NCBI RefSeq assembly: GCF_000177075.1
Contig: NZ_ADEG01000086.1
Span: 57,625 to 121,624, forward strand
Length of the DNA stretch: 64,000 bases
From: Hoylesella buccalis ATCC 35310
GTDB lineage: Bacteria; Bacteroidota; Bacteroidia; Bacteroidales; Bacteroidaceae
Direction of reading: 5' to 3'
The notes under the pieces were generated by a model that searched no databases, had not been told where the DNA came from, and saw nothing but the letters and a program-made list of their open reading frames with translations. This document shows positions 1-8,799 of the stretch, piece after piece. Each line of letters opens with the position of its first letter. Within the stretch, counting starts at the first letter, position 1. The position numbers and the translations under genes are program-made.

Positions 1-152
1 GTTGATGAGTTGGTAAGTTTATAAGTTTATGAGTTTGTGAGTTGATAAGTTGGTAAGATGATGAGCTTTTGAGTTAATAAGTTGGTAAGTTAGTGAGTTG
101 ATGCGTTATTTAGTTATTGAGTTAATGAGTTAAAAGTTTATGTGTTAAGAAC
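1..152. repeat. Degenerate 8-bp tandem repeat (GTTNATRA)n
   Basis: The first ~150 bases parse into about 18 consecutive 8-base units such as GTTGATGA, GTTGGTAA, GTTTATAA, GTTTGTGA and GTTAATAA. The GTT and the last A are nearly fixed, while positions 4, 5 and 7 vary. The 8-base period is not a multiple of three and the tract has no open frame, so it is not coding. Similar tracts occur at 30110-30173 and, more weakly, near 41740, 43910 and 60080. Function unknown. Confidence 0.8.
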
Positions 153-196
153 TTACTCTATCGACGCATAACGTACCGTTCATGCAACATCAACCA

Positions 197-382
197 CTAC
201 CAAACCCTATTCAGCTCGGCTGAATATTGAAATCCGCCAGCTGCCAGACGCTTTTCAAGATCAGCTCTATCAACATTGAAGTGATAACAGATTTGGTCGA
301 GATTATCAAACTCCTCATCACGCAACAAAAAATTAATGGCGGACACCAACATCGGCGTATCATGTAATGGCAAATGATCCAT
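197..382 (-). CDS. DUF4250 domain-containing small protein
   Basis: A 61-residue protein starting at the ATG of MDHLPLHD; the longer reading begins with TTG and was not used. The order LP..DTPMLVSAINFLLRDE, a central LDQICYHFNVD segment and an ending in ELNRVW match the DUF4250 pattern (LPxDPxMLLS...LRDE...L...YNPELNxFW). The family has no known biochemical role. The middle looks like a small helix-turn-helix-like helical bundle, but that is only an impression. A -7-like TAACTTTG lies on the same strand at 415-422. It is divergent from the TonB receptor gene. Confidence 0.85.
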   Translation of the reverse strand: MDHLPLHDTPMLVSAINFLLRDEEFDNLDQICYHFNVDRADLEKRLAAGGFQYSAELNRVW

Positions 383-414
383 GTTTCTTTCTTCTATCAA
401 TTAATGAATGCAGG

Positions 415-422
415 CAAAGTTA
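415..422 (-). promoter_or_regulatory. Bacteroidota -7 box for the DUF4250 gene
   Basis: TAACTTTG on the minus strand fits TAnnTTTG and lies ~33 bases upstream of the ATG at 382. A second match, TACCTTTG, is at 487-494. No clear -33 element was seen for either. Confidence 0.4.
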
Positions 423-588
423 CAACTGCCTACATCCATGTTCCCTGCGACCAAGAGCCTCAAACGGGCATAGTTACGGGCGAATACAAAGGTAATTAAA
501 AAATTATGATCAATATTGATAAGCGTCAAAAAAAACGTTCGGCGAAAAAATATGATGGGCTCATAGCATCTACATCCTGCTTTTTTAC

Positions 589-596
589 TAATTTTG
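589..596 (+). promoter_or_regulatory. -7 box upstream of TonB receptor
   Basis: TAATTTTG fits the Bacteroidota -7 consensus. Transcription from here would start near 603, downstream of the in-frame ATG at 506 and upstream of the ATG at 668. This supports the later start for the receptor. Confidence 0.45.
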
Positions 597-667
597 CAGC
601 CAGTTTTCTTACAACTAATTGTTTAGTAACGCCTTCGAAGCAAGAAGGCAAGACGTTTTTTGTATTT

Positions 668-3034
668 ATGAACATTTGGAAAAAATGTGTATTATGCCTG
701 GCCGCCTTACTGTGCCTTGCGGCCTCAGCCCAAAAGCGGTTCACCATCAGCGGATATGTCAAGGACATCCACTCCAGTGAAACACTCCTCGGGGCAACCA
801 TCCAAGACGCTAACAGCCACATGGGGACAACGACCAACTCGTATGGATTCTACACGCTGACGCTCCCTGCCGGACAGGTGCAGGTGGGTTATTCGTATGT
901 AGGCTACGCACGCATGCAGAAATCATTTGTGCTGAACAAGGACACCGTCATCAACATCCAGCTCACACCATCGGCCAACCTGCCCGAGGTAGTAGTGTCA
1001 TCGGCGAAAGATAATGCGGGAATCCTCGCCACCGGCATGGGCGTGACAGACATCGGTGTGAGCCAAATAGAACACACGCCCTCACTGCTCGGTGAGACGG
1101 ATGTCATCAGAACCATTCAGCTCATGCCTGGCGTTCAGCCGGGATCCGATGGAGGGTCGGCTCTTTATGTCAGGGGAGGCAATGGTGACGAGAACCTGAT
1201 TTTGCTTGACGGCACGCCCATCTACAAGATTGACCACCTGTTTGGATTTTTCTCGGTGTTCACGCCAGAGGCTTTGAAGAAGGTCACCTTCTATAAAAGT
1301 TCCTACCCCGCACGCTACAATGGGCGGTTGTCATCGGTCATTGACGTGAGGACGAAGGATGGCGACATGAACCACTTTCACGGAACGGCGTCGCTGGGTT
1401 TGCTCACCAGTAGGGTGCAGTTGGAAGGGCCTATCGTAAAGAATCGCACATCGTTCAACTTCTCTGCACGCACCACCTACATCAACTGGGTGTTGCAACC
1501 GTTTATGAAGAGCGACGAGAAGTTTGGCTATCAATTCTACGACCTTCACTTCAAGCTCAACCACCGCTTCTCGCACACGGATCGGTTGTATCTGAGTGTG
1601 TATCGGGGACACGACATGATGAAAGAGGACTACAAAGACCGCTACAGCTCATCCAGCTTCGAAATCAATTCTGCCTACGGTGACGACATCAACTGGGGAA
1701 ACACCATCGCCTCACTGCGATGGAACCACATCTTCAGTAACAACCTCTTTGCCAACATCACGGCGGCCTATAACCATTACAACATGCACCTGGATAGCTA
1801 CGATCACTCATGGCGTACCGATGTACTTGAGAAGAACAGCGCCAGCTACCGGTCGAAAATACGTGACTGGTCGGCAGCCATCGACTTTGATTACGAGCCG
1901 CTTCCCTCACATAGAATCAAGTTCGGGTCGTCCTACACCTATCATACCTTCAGCCCTGAGACCTCTGGAAGCAGCTTCACGGAAGAGGGAAAGGATGGAA
2001 AGGTGAACAGATCGGGCGAGTATTCTTCCCCCAGCAATCCCATCTACGCACACGAGGCCTTGGCTTATGCCGAAGACGATTGGCGGATTCTGCCATCTCT
2101 TACCCTCAATGCGGGTGGGTCTGTATCGATGTTCCATGTCAGAAACAAGTCGTACCTCACGTTTCAACCGCGTGTTTCGCTGCGCTGGCAAGCCCTGTCC
2201 GACGTGGCACTGAAGGCATCGTACAGCGAGATGTCGCAATATATCCACCTGCTCACCTCAATGCCCATTGCCCTTCCCACCGACTTGTGGGTTCCTATCA
2301 CCGACAACATCAAACCAGAAAGGTCAAGACAATATAGTGTTGGCGCCTACTACACGGGCTGGAAAGGATGGGAATTGTCGGCGGAAAGCTATTACAAGCA
2401 GCTCGACAACGTGCTGGAATACAAGGACGGCATGAGTTTTATGGGATTCTCAGGCAACTGGGAACGTCTGGTCAGCATGGGTGAGGGACGTTCAAAAGGC
2501 ATCGAACTGATGTTGCGACGCACCACAGGACGTGCAACTGGCTGGCTATCTTACACGCTTTCCAAGAGCGACCGCAAGTTCAGTGAGGACAGTGGCGTGA
2601 ATGGTGGAGAGCGATTCCCTTTCACCTACGACAGGCGGCACAACGTGAATATGGTGGCAAACTGGAAGATGACCAAGCGCATTGACTTGGATGCGACATG
2701 GTCGTTCTACTCTGGAGCAACCGCAACGATATCCTTGCAGAGAGGATACGAGATGACTCCCGAAAGCATCGGAGAGAGTAGTTATGTATCAAGCCGCAAC
2801 AATTACAGGCTTCCGCCTACGCACCTGCTCTGCTTAGGCATCAACTTCCGCAAGACATTGAAACGAGGCGTTGAGCGAACATGGAACGTCAGCGTGTACA
2901 ACGCCTACAATGCGATGAACCCAAACTTCATACTGAGAAAGACTGACGAGTACGGAAGGGAAGTGCCGAACAAGCTGTCCAAATACACGTTGCTGCCCTG
3001 TCTGCCGTCGTTCACCCTCACTTATAAATTCTAA
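668..3034 (+). CDS. TonB-dependent outer-membrane receptor with N-terminal carboxypeptidase-regulatory-like domain
   Basis: About 788 residues from the ATG at 668, which is followed directly by a signal peptide (MNIWKKCVLCLAALLCLAASA). The open frame extends back to 506, but those 54 residues do not look like a signal sequence. After the signal comes a carboxypeptidase-regulatory-like (CarboxypepD_reg) domain (ISGYVKD...GATI...GFYTL, about residues 25-105). A plug domain follows with GVQPGSDGGSALYVRGG and LLDGTPIY, then a beta-barrel ending in the C-terminal aromatic pattern LTYKF. Such receptors import a bound ligand across the outer membrane using TonB energy. The stop overlaps the start of the DUF4249 lipoprotein gene, a common pairing in Bacteroidota. 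It is smaller than SusC proteins and has no SusD neighbour, so the ligand may not be a glycan; the sequence does not reveal it. Confidence 0.88.
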   Translation: MNIWKKCVLCLAALLCLAASAQKRFTISGYVKDIHSSETLLGATIQDANSHMGTTTNSYGFYTLTLPAGQVQVGYSYVGYARMQKSFVLNKDTVINIQLTPSANLPEVVVSSAKDNAGILATGMGVTDIGVSQIEHTPSLLGETDVIRTIQLMPGVQPGSDGGSALYVRGGNGDENLILLDGTPIYKIDHLFGFFSVFTPEALKKVTFYKSSYPARYNGRLSSVIDVRTKDGDMNHFHGTASLGLLTSRVQLEGPIVKNRTSFNFSARTTYINWVLQPFMKSDEKFGYQFYDLHFKLNHRFSHTDRLYLSVYRGHDMMKEDYKDRYSSSSFEINSAYGDDINWGNTIASLRWNHIFSNNLFANITAAYNHYNMHLDSYDHSWRTDVLEKNSASYRSKIRDWSAAIDFDYEPLPSHRIKFGSSYTYHTFSPETSGSSFTEEGKDGKVNRSGEYSSPSNPIYAHEALAYAEDDWRILPSLTLNAGGSVSMFHVRNKSYLTFQPRVSLRWQALSDVALKASYSEMSQYIHLLTSMPIALPTDLWVPITDNIKPERSRQYSVGAYYTGWKGWELSAESYYKQLDNVLEYKDGMSFMGFSGNWERLVSMGEGRSKGIELMLRRTTGRATGWLSYTLSKSDRKFSEDSGVNGGERFPFTYDRRHNVNMVANWKMTKRIDLDATWSFYSGATATISLQRGYEMTPESIGESSYVSSRNNYRLPPTHLLCLGINFRKTLKRGVERTWNVSVYNAYNAMNPNFILRKTDEYGREVPNKLSKYTLLPCLPSFTLTYKF

Positions 3035-4095
3035 TGACAATGAACAGAATGAAAACTTACCTATATTGTTGCCTCTCAGTTATGCTCTTCGGTCTGTCAG
3101 CATGCGAGAACGAGTTGGAACTTGACACAAAGACGGCCAGCAAGCAACTGTCGGTGAACGGATTCATCAATGCCGACAGCACCATCAACAGGCTATTGGT
3201 GTCGTTCACGGGCATTGACCGTCCTACGATTGTCACCGATGCTACCATCAAAATATCAGTCAACGGGAGCTTGCGCGAGACTGTTCATGAGCTTCCAGCG
3301 GGTTCGGAACAATATATCATCCATGGCCGCTTCAACCCAGGTGACCATGTGCGCATCGAGGTGTCTACACCTGATAACAACTATCAGGCTACTATAGAGG
3401 AAACGGTGCCGCAACCCATTGACAAGATTGAGCGCATCAGCACCGAGTTTGTCAAGGATGTAAGCTATGTGGACGAATATGAAATGGCGCGGGTAGACGA
3501 CTTACAAAAAATCAATCTCTCATTTCAAGACAACGGACAGCGAGCCGATTATTACCGTCTGACGCTGGCTGGATACCAGACTATCATGAACACACAGTTT
3601 AACTACACGCTGCGAAGAAAAGAGCCCACCTATCGATATTTCGTCAGCGACATGGGCAGTTCGTACATTGCCACGGGCGACCCAATCATCATGGAAGGCA
3701 GGGTATGCACACCTTCAACCGACATGGGCTTTGCCTCACCCAACAATGTGGTGAACCAGATGGGCGTCTTCAACGACCTTTTGTTCAACGGACAGGAATG
3801 TTCCATCAGCGTATATTCCAAACTATACCTATTCAATAGGATGTCTGATCCAGATATGAAGACATCACTTGACCTGGTAGCAACCATCTCATCGTATACA
3901 TCAGCGGCCTATTACTATCTGAAAGCCATGAATTTGAAGAAGTCAACGTATTATAGTGACTACAACGATTTGACCGGTCCCATCAAGATGCCGTCCAATG
4001 TTAAGGGCGGAACAGGCTTGGTAGGATTCTACACATCGAAGTCAATACCGGTTCATGTCTACGGAACTGATCGATATCCGCACCTCTACGAGTGA
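3034..4095 (+). CDS. DUF4249 domain-containing lipoprotein
   Basis: 353 residues from the ATG overlapping the receptor stop (TAATG); ATGs at 3040 and 3049 are alternatives. The N-terminus is a lipoprotein signal with lipobox LSAC, followed by ENELELDTKTASKQLSVNGFIN, typical of DUF4249. The rest is beta-rich. Members of this family sit next to TonB receptors lacking a SusD partner and are assumed to be surface lipoproteins cooperating with them. The overlap implies one operon and coupled translation. An inverted-repeat terminator follows at 4120. The exact ligand or partner role is unknown. Confidence 0.82.
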   Translation: MTMNRMKTYLYCCLSVMLFGLSACENELELDTKTASKQLSVNGFINADSTINRLLVSFTGIDRPTIVTDATIKISVNGSLRETVHELPAGSEQYIIHGRFNPGDHVRIEVSTPDNNYQATIEETVPQPIDKIERISTEFVKDVSYVDEYEMARVDDLQKINLSFQDNGQRADYYRLTLAGYQTIMNTQFNYTLRRKEPTYRYFVSDMGSSYIATGDPIIMEGRVCTPSTDMGFASPNNVVNQMGVFNDLLFNGQECSISVYSKLYLFNRMSDPDMKTSLDLVATISSYTSAAYYYLKAMNLKKSTYYSDYNDLTGPIKMPSNVKGGTGLVGFYTSKSIPVHVYGTDRYPHLYE

Positions 4096-4119
4096 TAGGA
4101 TAGGAAGCCAAAACATGCG

Positions 4120-4168
4120 AAATGCCGTGTATCAATATCACAATCGGGGTATTGATACACGGCATTTT
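4120..4168. terminator. Bidirectional intrinsic terminator
   Basis: A perfect 18-bp inverted repeat (4120-4137 with 4150-4167, AAATGCCGTGTATCAATA and its complement) has a 12-base loop. T-runs follow on both strands. It lies between the convergent DUF4249 and dacB genes and could serve both. Confidence 0.85.
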
Positions 4169-4184
4169 CGTAAGAATACACTTG

Positions 4185-5426
4185 TTATTCTACCAGTTTC
4201 TCGCACAACCTACGTTGCAACACACGGGCATCGAGGACAGACATCTCGCTGCTCATCACGGCAAATGCCAAGTCGTGTCCGTTACTTCCACGGCAATATC
4301 CCGCCAATGAACTGATGCCATAAGGATGCGACAGGGTACCCGTTTTAGCGTGTATTTTGCCCCGTGTCTTGGGACCTGCCATCTCATGTGCCAACGAACC
4401 ATCAACGCCAGCTATCGCAAGGTTTTGCATAAGCATCGTGTGAATACTCTTATCCTTATAGCCATACACGAGAATCGCCGTCAATGCTTGGGGAGAAAGA
4501 TGATTGTAGGTACACAAACCACACCCATCGTGTACAACCAATGAGGTGTCGGTCATGCCGAGATCTTCCCTTAAAAACTTTCTAAGATATTCTACCCCCG
4601 TAGCTGTTGGGTCGGCTTGTGTGTTAATACGGTGTCCAATGGTGTACAGCAGTGCGGTGGACTGGGTGTTGGAACTGTTCTTCCACATGCGCTTAACAAT
4701 GCGATGAATGGGGGTACCGTATCTGTAAATAGCCTTTGAACCAGCAGGCATCGTACCCAACACCACCTGACTGTCAGCGAAAGCGATACCCTGAGTGCGC
4801 ATCACACTCTTCAAACTCTTCATCACCCGAGGCGCACCTTTGTAAAACAAGCCATATCGACTGAAAGATAAATCCCAAGGATACCAATGCTCTTCGCTTT
4901 TCACAGGTTCCTGTATCACGAGATCCACATAGATCTTGCCATTCACTCTGTTGATTCCTCTCTTCTTTGCAGCCTGCCCAAATCGTACAAGCTCCTGTTC
5001 GTTGAGCTGTGGATCCAGGCTTCCCTTGAAGGTTAGGTCGCCTTGAAGGACACCATCAGACACCTTTCCCCGCTGATACAAGCCCGTAATATACAGATAA
5101 TCGCTGCCCAAGAGGTGTAGACCTGCCACGCCACTAAGCAACTTCAAGCACGAGGCCGAAGGCTGTGACAAGGTTTCTTGGTAGCCATATACGGGCTTGT
5201 CCGCAGTAAGGTCGTACACATGAAAGGCAAATTTGCCCTGCACCCTGGGGCCTTGTGCGAATGCTGCCAAGCGCGAACGCAAGCTATCGTCAATCGCTAT
5301 ATCAAGCTTCTTTCCTTTCGGTTCTTTCTGATGCTTATCGCTACAAGCCACGAACAGCAGCGCAACACTCATCAAAATCATCAACGGAGTTGGCGCAACC
5401 GCCATCGTTCTAAAGACTTTCCTCAT
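4185..5426 (-). CDS. dacB: D-alanyl-D-alanine carboxypeptidase/endopeptidase, PBP4 (S13) family lipoprotein
   Basis: 413 residues from the ATG at 5426; a longer reading would start with TTG. A hydrophobic signal ends in the lipobox FVAC, so it is probably a periplasm-facing lipoprotein. The penicillin-binding active-site motifs of the S13 family are present: SxxK as SCLK (about Ser92/Lys95), SxN as SSN in KNSSNTQS, and KTG in HAKTGTL. GVDGSL near the C-terminal third also fits PBP4/DacB. Family members trim or cleave peptidoglycan cross-links. The usual DGSGLS segment reads DGCGLC here, an unusual pair of cysteines. A -7 box ends only ~7 bases before the ATG, suggesting a leaderless or nearly leaderless transcript. 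Confidence 0.88.
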   Translation of the reverse strand: MRKVFRTMAVAPTPLMILMSVALLFVACSDKHQKEPKGKKLDIAIDDSLRSRLAAFAQGPRVQGKFAFHVYDLTADKPVYGYQETLSQPSASCLKLLSGVAGLHLLGSDYLYITGLYQRGKVSDGVLQGDLTFKGSLDPQLNEQELVRFGQAAKKRGINRVNGKIYVDLVIQEPVKSEEHWYPWDLSFSRYGLFYKGAPRVMKSLKSVMRTQGIAFADSQVVLGTMPAGSKAIYRYGTPIHRIVKRMWKNSSNTQSTALLYTIGHRINTQADPTATGVEYLRKFLREDLGMTDTSLVVHDGCGLCTYNHLSPQALTAILVYGYKDKSIHTMLMQNLAIAGVDGSLAHEMAGPKTRGKIHAKTGTLSHPYGISSLAGYCRGSNGHDLAFAVMSSEMSVLDARVLQRRLCEKLVE

Positions 5427-5432
5427 AGACTG

Positions 5433-5440
5433 CAAAGTTA
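5433..5440 (-). promoter_or_regulatory. -7 box immediately upstream of dacB
   Basis: TAACTTTG on the minus strand is followed by CAGTCT and then the ATG at 5426. If used, the start of transcription falls at or next to the start codon. Confidence 0.45.
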
Positions 5441-5501
5441 ATCATTTCTTTCCTAAACTACTTATCGTAAAGGAAAGAATGAAAACCGCCCAGGTACTCA
5501 T

Positions 5502-6155
5502 CTACTCAAACGTGATTTCACCGAAGAAATCGGGACGATGGAAATCGGGCTTCTCGATGTTGATAGGGTTCCATGATAGGAAATGCGGCTTCTTCAAGGC
5601 GTCACCACACTTGTAAAAGTTGGCGCGAATGGTCTTCCCACTCAGGGATTTGATGTCATGCATGAAGAAAGTCTTGAGCGGAATGATGAAAGCCATCTGC
5701 CAATCATAAGGTCCTTTGAGTTCTTCAAAAGGTCGACGACCAAGCGATGACCAGCGGTCAACCTGGTCCAATACCGTCTGAGGGGCTAACGTTCTGCCTT
5801 CTCTTCCTTTGCCACATCCCACCAAGATGGTTCCTCCACAATTACATTCTATATTATAATAGGTACCATCATCGGCAGGTTGTGAGAAAAACTCGCAACA
5901 AGAGTCTTCCCACACGCGCCCATTATCATGAGGAGCCGCCGCGCGAATGGAGTCCTCTTTCACACGATAATGCAAGAAGATAGCACGGTCACTATAAGCA
6001 ATTCGGAAGACTACCTGTGGCGTATAGGGATATTTCTCGGCCCAGTTGGCTTGATTAATGACATGATATTCTATCCCCTCCTCATCCATCATAGAAGGAA
6101 TGATGGCTGCGGCATAAGGATGCTGCTTGAGTTTCTTAACTGTTAGTTTTTCCAT
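5502..6155 (-). CDS. Carbohydrate-binding family 9-like protein
   Basis: 217 residues with no signal peptide, so probably cytoplasmic. The layout resembles the CBM9-like beta-sandwich proteins common in Bacteroidota: VVFRIAYSDRAIFLHYRVKED early, VWEDSCCEFFSQP in the middle, YNIECNCGGTILVG, and a C-terminal HFLSWNPINIEKPDFHRPDFFGEI block. The family binds sugars, but many stand-alone members are uncharacterised. It lies 7 bases downstream of the sugar-kinase-like gene, so both are likely expressed from the promoter near 7354 and may act in one sugar-handling step. Confidence 0.75.
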   Translation of the reverse strand: MEKLTVKKLKQHPYAAAIIPSMMDEEGIEYHVINQANWAEKYPYTPQVVFRIAYSDRAIFLHYRVKEDSIRAAAPHDNGRVWEDSCCEFFSQPADDGTYYNIECNCGGTILVGCGKGREGRTLAPQTVLDQVDRWSSLGRRPFEELKGPYDWQMAFIIPLKTFFMHDIKSLSGKTIRANFYKCGDALKKPHFLSWNPINIEKPDFHRPDFFGEITFE

Positions 6156-6162
6156 GACAGAT

Positions 6163-7260
6163 TTATTGATTCAGACAAGTATGAATGACGGACACCATTT
6201 CGGGTTCATGAGCGCAAACACGGCGGAACAGACACAACTGATTTTGCGTGCGCACCAAATTATGCTTGTCGTAGTTAATCTTATAATAGGTATCACCATT
6301 GATGTAATCGGCTAGGAACCTCACGCACTGCATGTACGGAAAGAGCTTGGCGGCATACGGCAGATTCTCTATTTCGATGGGTTCCAAGAAGCGTTGAGCC
6401 GATTCAAGATAGCCCTTCGTGAACGCCTCGAAGATGTCCATCCGGAAGTCTATTTGGTCAAATTCTTTTGAATCTTCGGCTACGGTATTGGCCCCTGTGC
6501 GCAGAAAATCGCCGTAATCGGAGAACACGAAGCTGGGCATCACCGTATCCAAATCGATGACACACAGCACCTTTCCATCCTGGTCGAACATCATGTTGTT
6601 CACCTTGGTGTCACAATGACAGATGCGTTTCTTCAATTTTCCCTCGCGATACAAGCGTTCGGCCTTGCACATTTCCTCGGCATACTGCTCCAGTTCGTCC
6701 AAGATGGGCTGCACCTCTGCCACTCTTCCCACCTTATCTTCGGCTACGGCTTCGCGCAATTGGCGCATGCGCAGCTCCATGTTGTGGAAATCGGGAATGG
6801 TTTCGCCCAGCTGTTCAGGCACGTCTACCAGCATCGACTCGAAGTTTCCAAAGGCCTTACCGGCATGATATGAGTATTCAGGATTGACGGTTTCATAGGT
6901 TTTAGCATCAGGAATGAACAAAGAGATCCGCCAATACAGGCCTTCATCATCCTTGTAATAAGTCTTTCCCTCAGCCGTTTGGACAAATCGCAGCACCTTT
7001 CTGTCCAAGTCATCCTCACCCTTTTCTTCCAGTTTTTGGCGGATATGCGCCGTCACCACCTGTATGTTGCGCTGCAACAGGTCTACATCCGTAAAGATGG
7101 CATCGTTGATGCGTTGCAAAACATAATCAGGAGTGTCCTGACCTTGTGTCACCACTCGATAGGTATCGTTAATCAGACCATTGCCCAAAGGCAATATGCG
7201 GTCTACCGTCCCCACGGTTTCAAAGTGAGAAACTATCTGTTTAAGTTGTTCATTTTCCAT
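6163..7260 (-). CDS. Aminoglycoside phosphotransferase-fold kinase, N-acetylhexosamine 1-kinase (NahK)-like
   Basis: 365 residues. The N-terminal lobe has GNGLINDTYRV (nucleotide-binding loop) and YVLQRIN (probable ATP-anchoring region). The catalytic loop reads HCDTKVNNMMFD and the metal-binding segment CVIDLDTVMP, as in the APH/choline-kinase fold and notably the NahK-type anomeric sugar kinases (HxDTKxNN). Such enzymes phosphorylate N-acetylhexosamines at C1 for salvage of mucin- or glycan-derived sugars. First gene of a two-gene operon with a CBM9-like protein. The substrate cannot be fixed from sequence; other small-molecule kinases of this fold are possible. Confidence 0.78.
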   Translation of the reverse strand: MENEQLKQIVSHFETVGTVDRILPLGNGLINDTYRVVTQGQDTPDYVLQRINDAIFTDVDLLQRNIQVVTAHIRQKLEEKGEDDLDRKVLRFVQTAEGKTYYKDDEGLYWRISLFIPDAKTYETVNPEYSYHAGKAFGNFESMLVDVPEQLGETIPDFHNMELRMRQLREAVAEDKVGRVAEVQPILDELEQYAEEMCKAERLYREGKLKKRICHCDTKVNNMMFDQDGKVLCVIDLDTVMPSFVFSDYGDFLRTGANTVAEDSKEFDQIDFRMDIFEAFTKGYLESAQRFLEPIEIENLPYAAKLFPYMQCVRFLADYINGDTYYKINYDKHNLVRTQNQLCLFRRVCAHEPEMVSVIHTCLNQ

Positions 7261-7353
7261 GCATCTTGTTGTTTGAGGGTTGATTTTTTCAATAGATACG
7301 GCGCATTCGAAGACCGCTCCATCGTCTCCTGTTCATGATCGTAATAGATACCG

Positions 7354-7361
7354 CAAAAATA
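7354..7361 (-). promoter_or_regulatory. -7 box of the kinase/CBM9-like operon
   Basis: TATTTTTG on the minus strand, ~95 bases upstream of the kinase start and just before the 3' end of the MATE gene. It fits TAnnTTTG. Confidence 0.4.
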
Positions 7362-7393
7362 AAGAATTATTCCCAAACGACAAAATACGAAGG

Positions 7394-8782
7394 TTAAGAA
7401 GATGCCTGTTGCATCTTATGAAGCCACTTGCCGCTGAACAATCGGTACAAGAAAATACAGCCCCGGAAGGCCAGTTCTATAGCCATGGCTGTCCAAACGC
7501 CCGCCAATCCATACTGAGGAGCCAGTATGGCGGCCAGGGTAAGGCGCACGCACCACATAGACAGCAGGTTCATCATGGCAGGTTTCAGGGTGTCACCAGC
7601 CCCAACGCACACACTGTAAACAACGATGGCAGCAGCAAAGAAGGGTTCGGCGAAGGCCTCGATGCGCAGGCTCTGGATGCCCAACACACGGATTTCCTCC
7701 ACCGGTGTGAGCACACCAATCATCTCCGGAGCAAAAATGTACATCAGTATACCCATGAAAGCCATGACGCCCATGCCCAGCCACACCGTCATGTGAGCGA
7801 AGCTCTTGCAGATGTCATAGCGCCTGGCACCCGCACTCTGTCCCACCAACGTGGTTGCCGCCTCACCAATACCGTACCCCGGCATGTAACAAAGGCTCTC
7901 GGCGGTAATGGCGAAAGTATTGGCGGCGATGGACACCTTACCCAAAGGTGCCACGATGATAATGCTGACAATCTGCGCGCCACTCATCAGAATAGATTGT
8001 GCAGCCATCGGTGCACCTATCTTCAAGGCGTTCGTGACGTAGTTTGACATCCATCTGAATGGACCCTCGTCTTGCTTCAAAGCCAAAATCTTGTTGCGGA
8101 AGATGGCGAAGTAGGCCTGCATCACCGAACCAATGAGGTAGGCAGTTGCGGTTCCAAAAGCTGCTCCCAACACCCCTAAATGCAAGATGTAGATGAAAAA
8201 ATAATTAAAACACACGTCCATGATGCACATGCCCACACTCATCATACTGGGTATTTGCATGTTGCCCGAGCATTTGAGCATGGCCCCAGTGAGGTTGGCC
8301 AGTTGGATGAAAGGCATGGCTAAAGCAAAAACCAGGAAATAAAGCGAGGCATCGTGTGCGATGTCTTCCGTTCCGCCCAGCCAGTAGGGTAGTGGTTGAT
8401 AAATAAACAGAGCAATGACCGCAATAACCACACTTAACAGAAGACAACAGATGAGTCCATGCCTGAACACCTGTCGTGCTTTCACAAAGTCGTTGGCTCC
8501 GATAAAATGGGCTACCTGCACGGAGAAGCCCATGGATGCCGAGGCGGTGATGCTGCCCAACAGCCAGGTAGTGCTTTCTACCAAACCAATAGATGCTGAC
8601 GGATTGGTTCCCAAATGTCCCACCATCGATGCATCGATGAAGAACATCAGTACGGTGGTGATTTGGGCAAGAATAGACGGAATACTCAACTGTACAATCA
8701 AGTTGAGTTTCTCACCATTCGTCATGCTCCTTCCCTCACGAATGCTGGCCAGTAGCGCATCTGTCTTGGTTGTTGAAAACAT
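7394..8782 (-). CDS. MATE family multidrug/organic cation efflux transporter
   Basis: 462 residues from the ATG at 8782; an upstream TTG-initiated reading would overlap the promoter repeats. About twelve hydrophobic segments are visible in two similar halves. The first half has LNLIVQLSIPSILAQITTVLMFFIDASMVGHLG, the second SNYVTNALKIGAPMAAQSILMSGAQIV, the usual start of each MATE bundle. Members export cationic drugs or metabolites in exchange for Na+ or H+. The gene is preceded by two 66-bp tandem units each carrying a -7 box. The substrate cannot be predicted. Confidence 0.9.
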   Translation of the reverse strand: MFSTTKTDALLASIREGRSMTNGEKLNLIVQLSIPSILAQITTVLMFFIDASMVGHLGTNPSASIGLVESTTWLLGSITASASMGFSVQVAHFIGANDFVKARQVFRHGLICCLLLSVVIAVIALFIYQPLPYWLGGTEDIAHDASLYFLVFALAMPFIQLANLTGAMLKCSGNMQIPSMMSVGMCIMDVCFNYFFIYILHLGVLGAAFGTATAYLIGSVMQAYFAIFRNKILALKQDEGPFRWMSNYVTNALKIGAPMAAQSILMSGAQIVSIIIVAPLGKVSIAANTFAITAESLCYMPGYGIGEAATTLVGQSAGARRYDICKSFAHMTVWLGMGVMAFMGILMYIFAPEMIGVLTPVEEIRVLGIQSLRIEAFAEPFFAAAIVVYSVCVGAGDTLKPAMMNLLSMWCVRLTLAAILAPQYGLAGVWTAMAIELAFRGCIFLYRLFSGKWLHKMQQASS

Positions 8783-8799
8783 CTCGTTTAATTCTGTGA

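Noticed and set aside
506..667. N-terminal 54-residue extension of the TonB receptor
   Set aside because: A signal peptide begins at 668 and a -7 box at 589-596 lies inside the extension.
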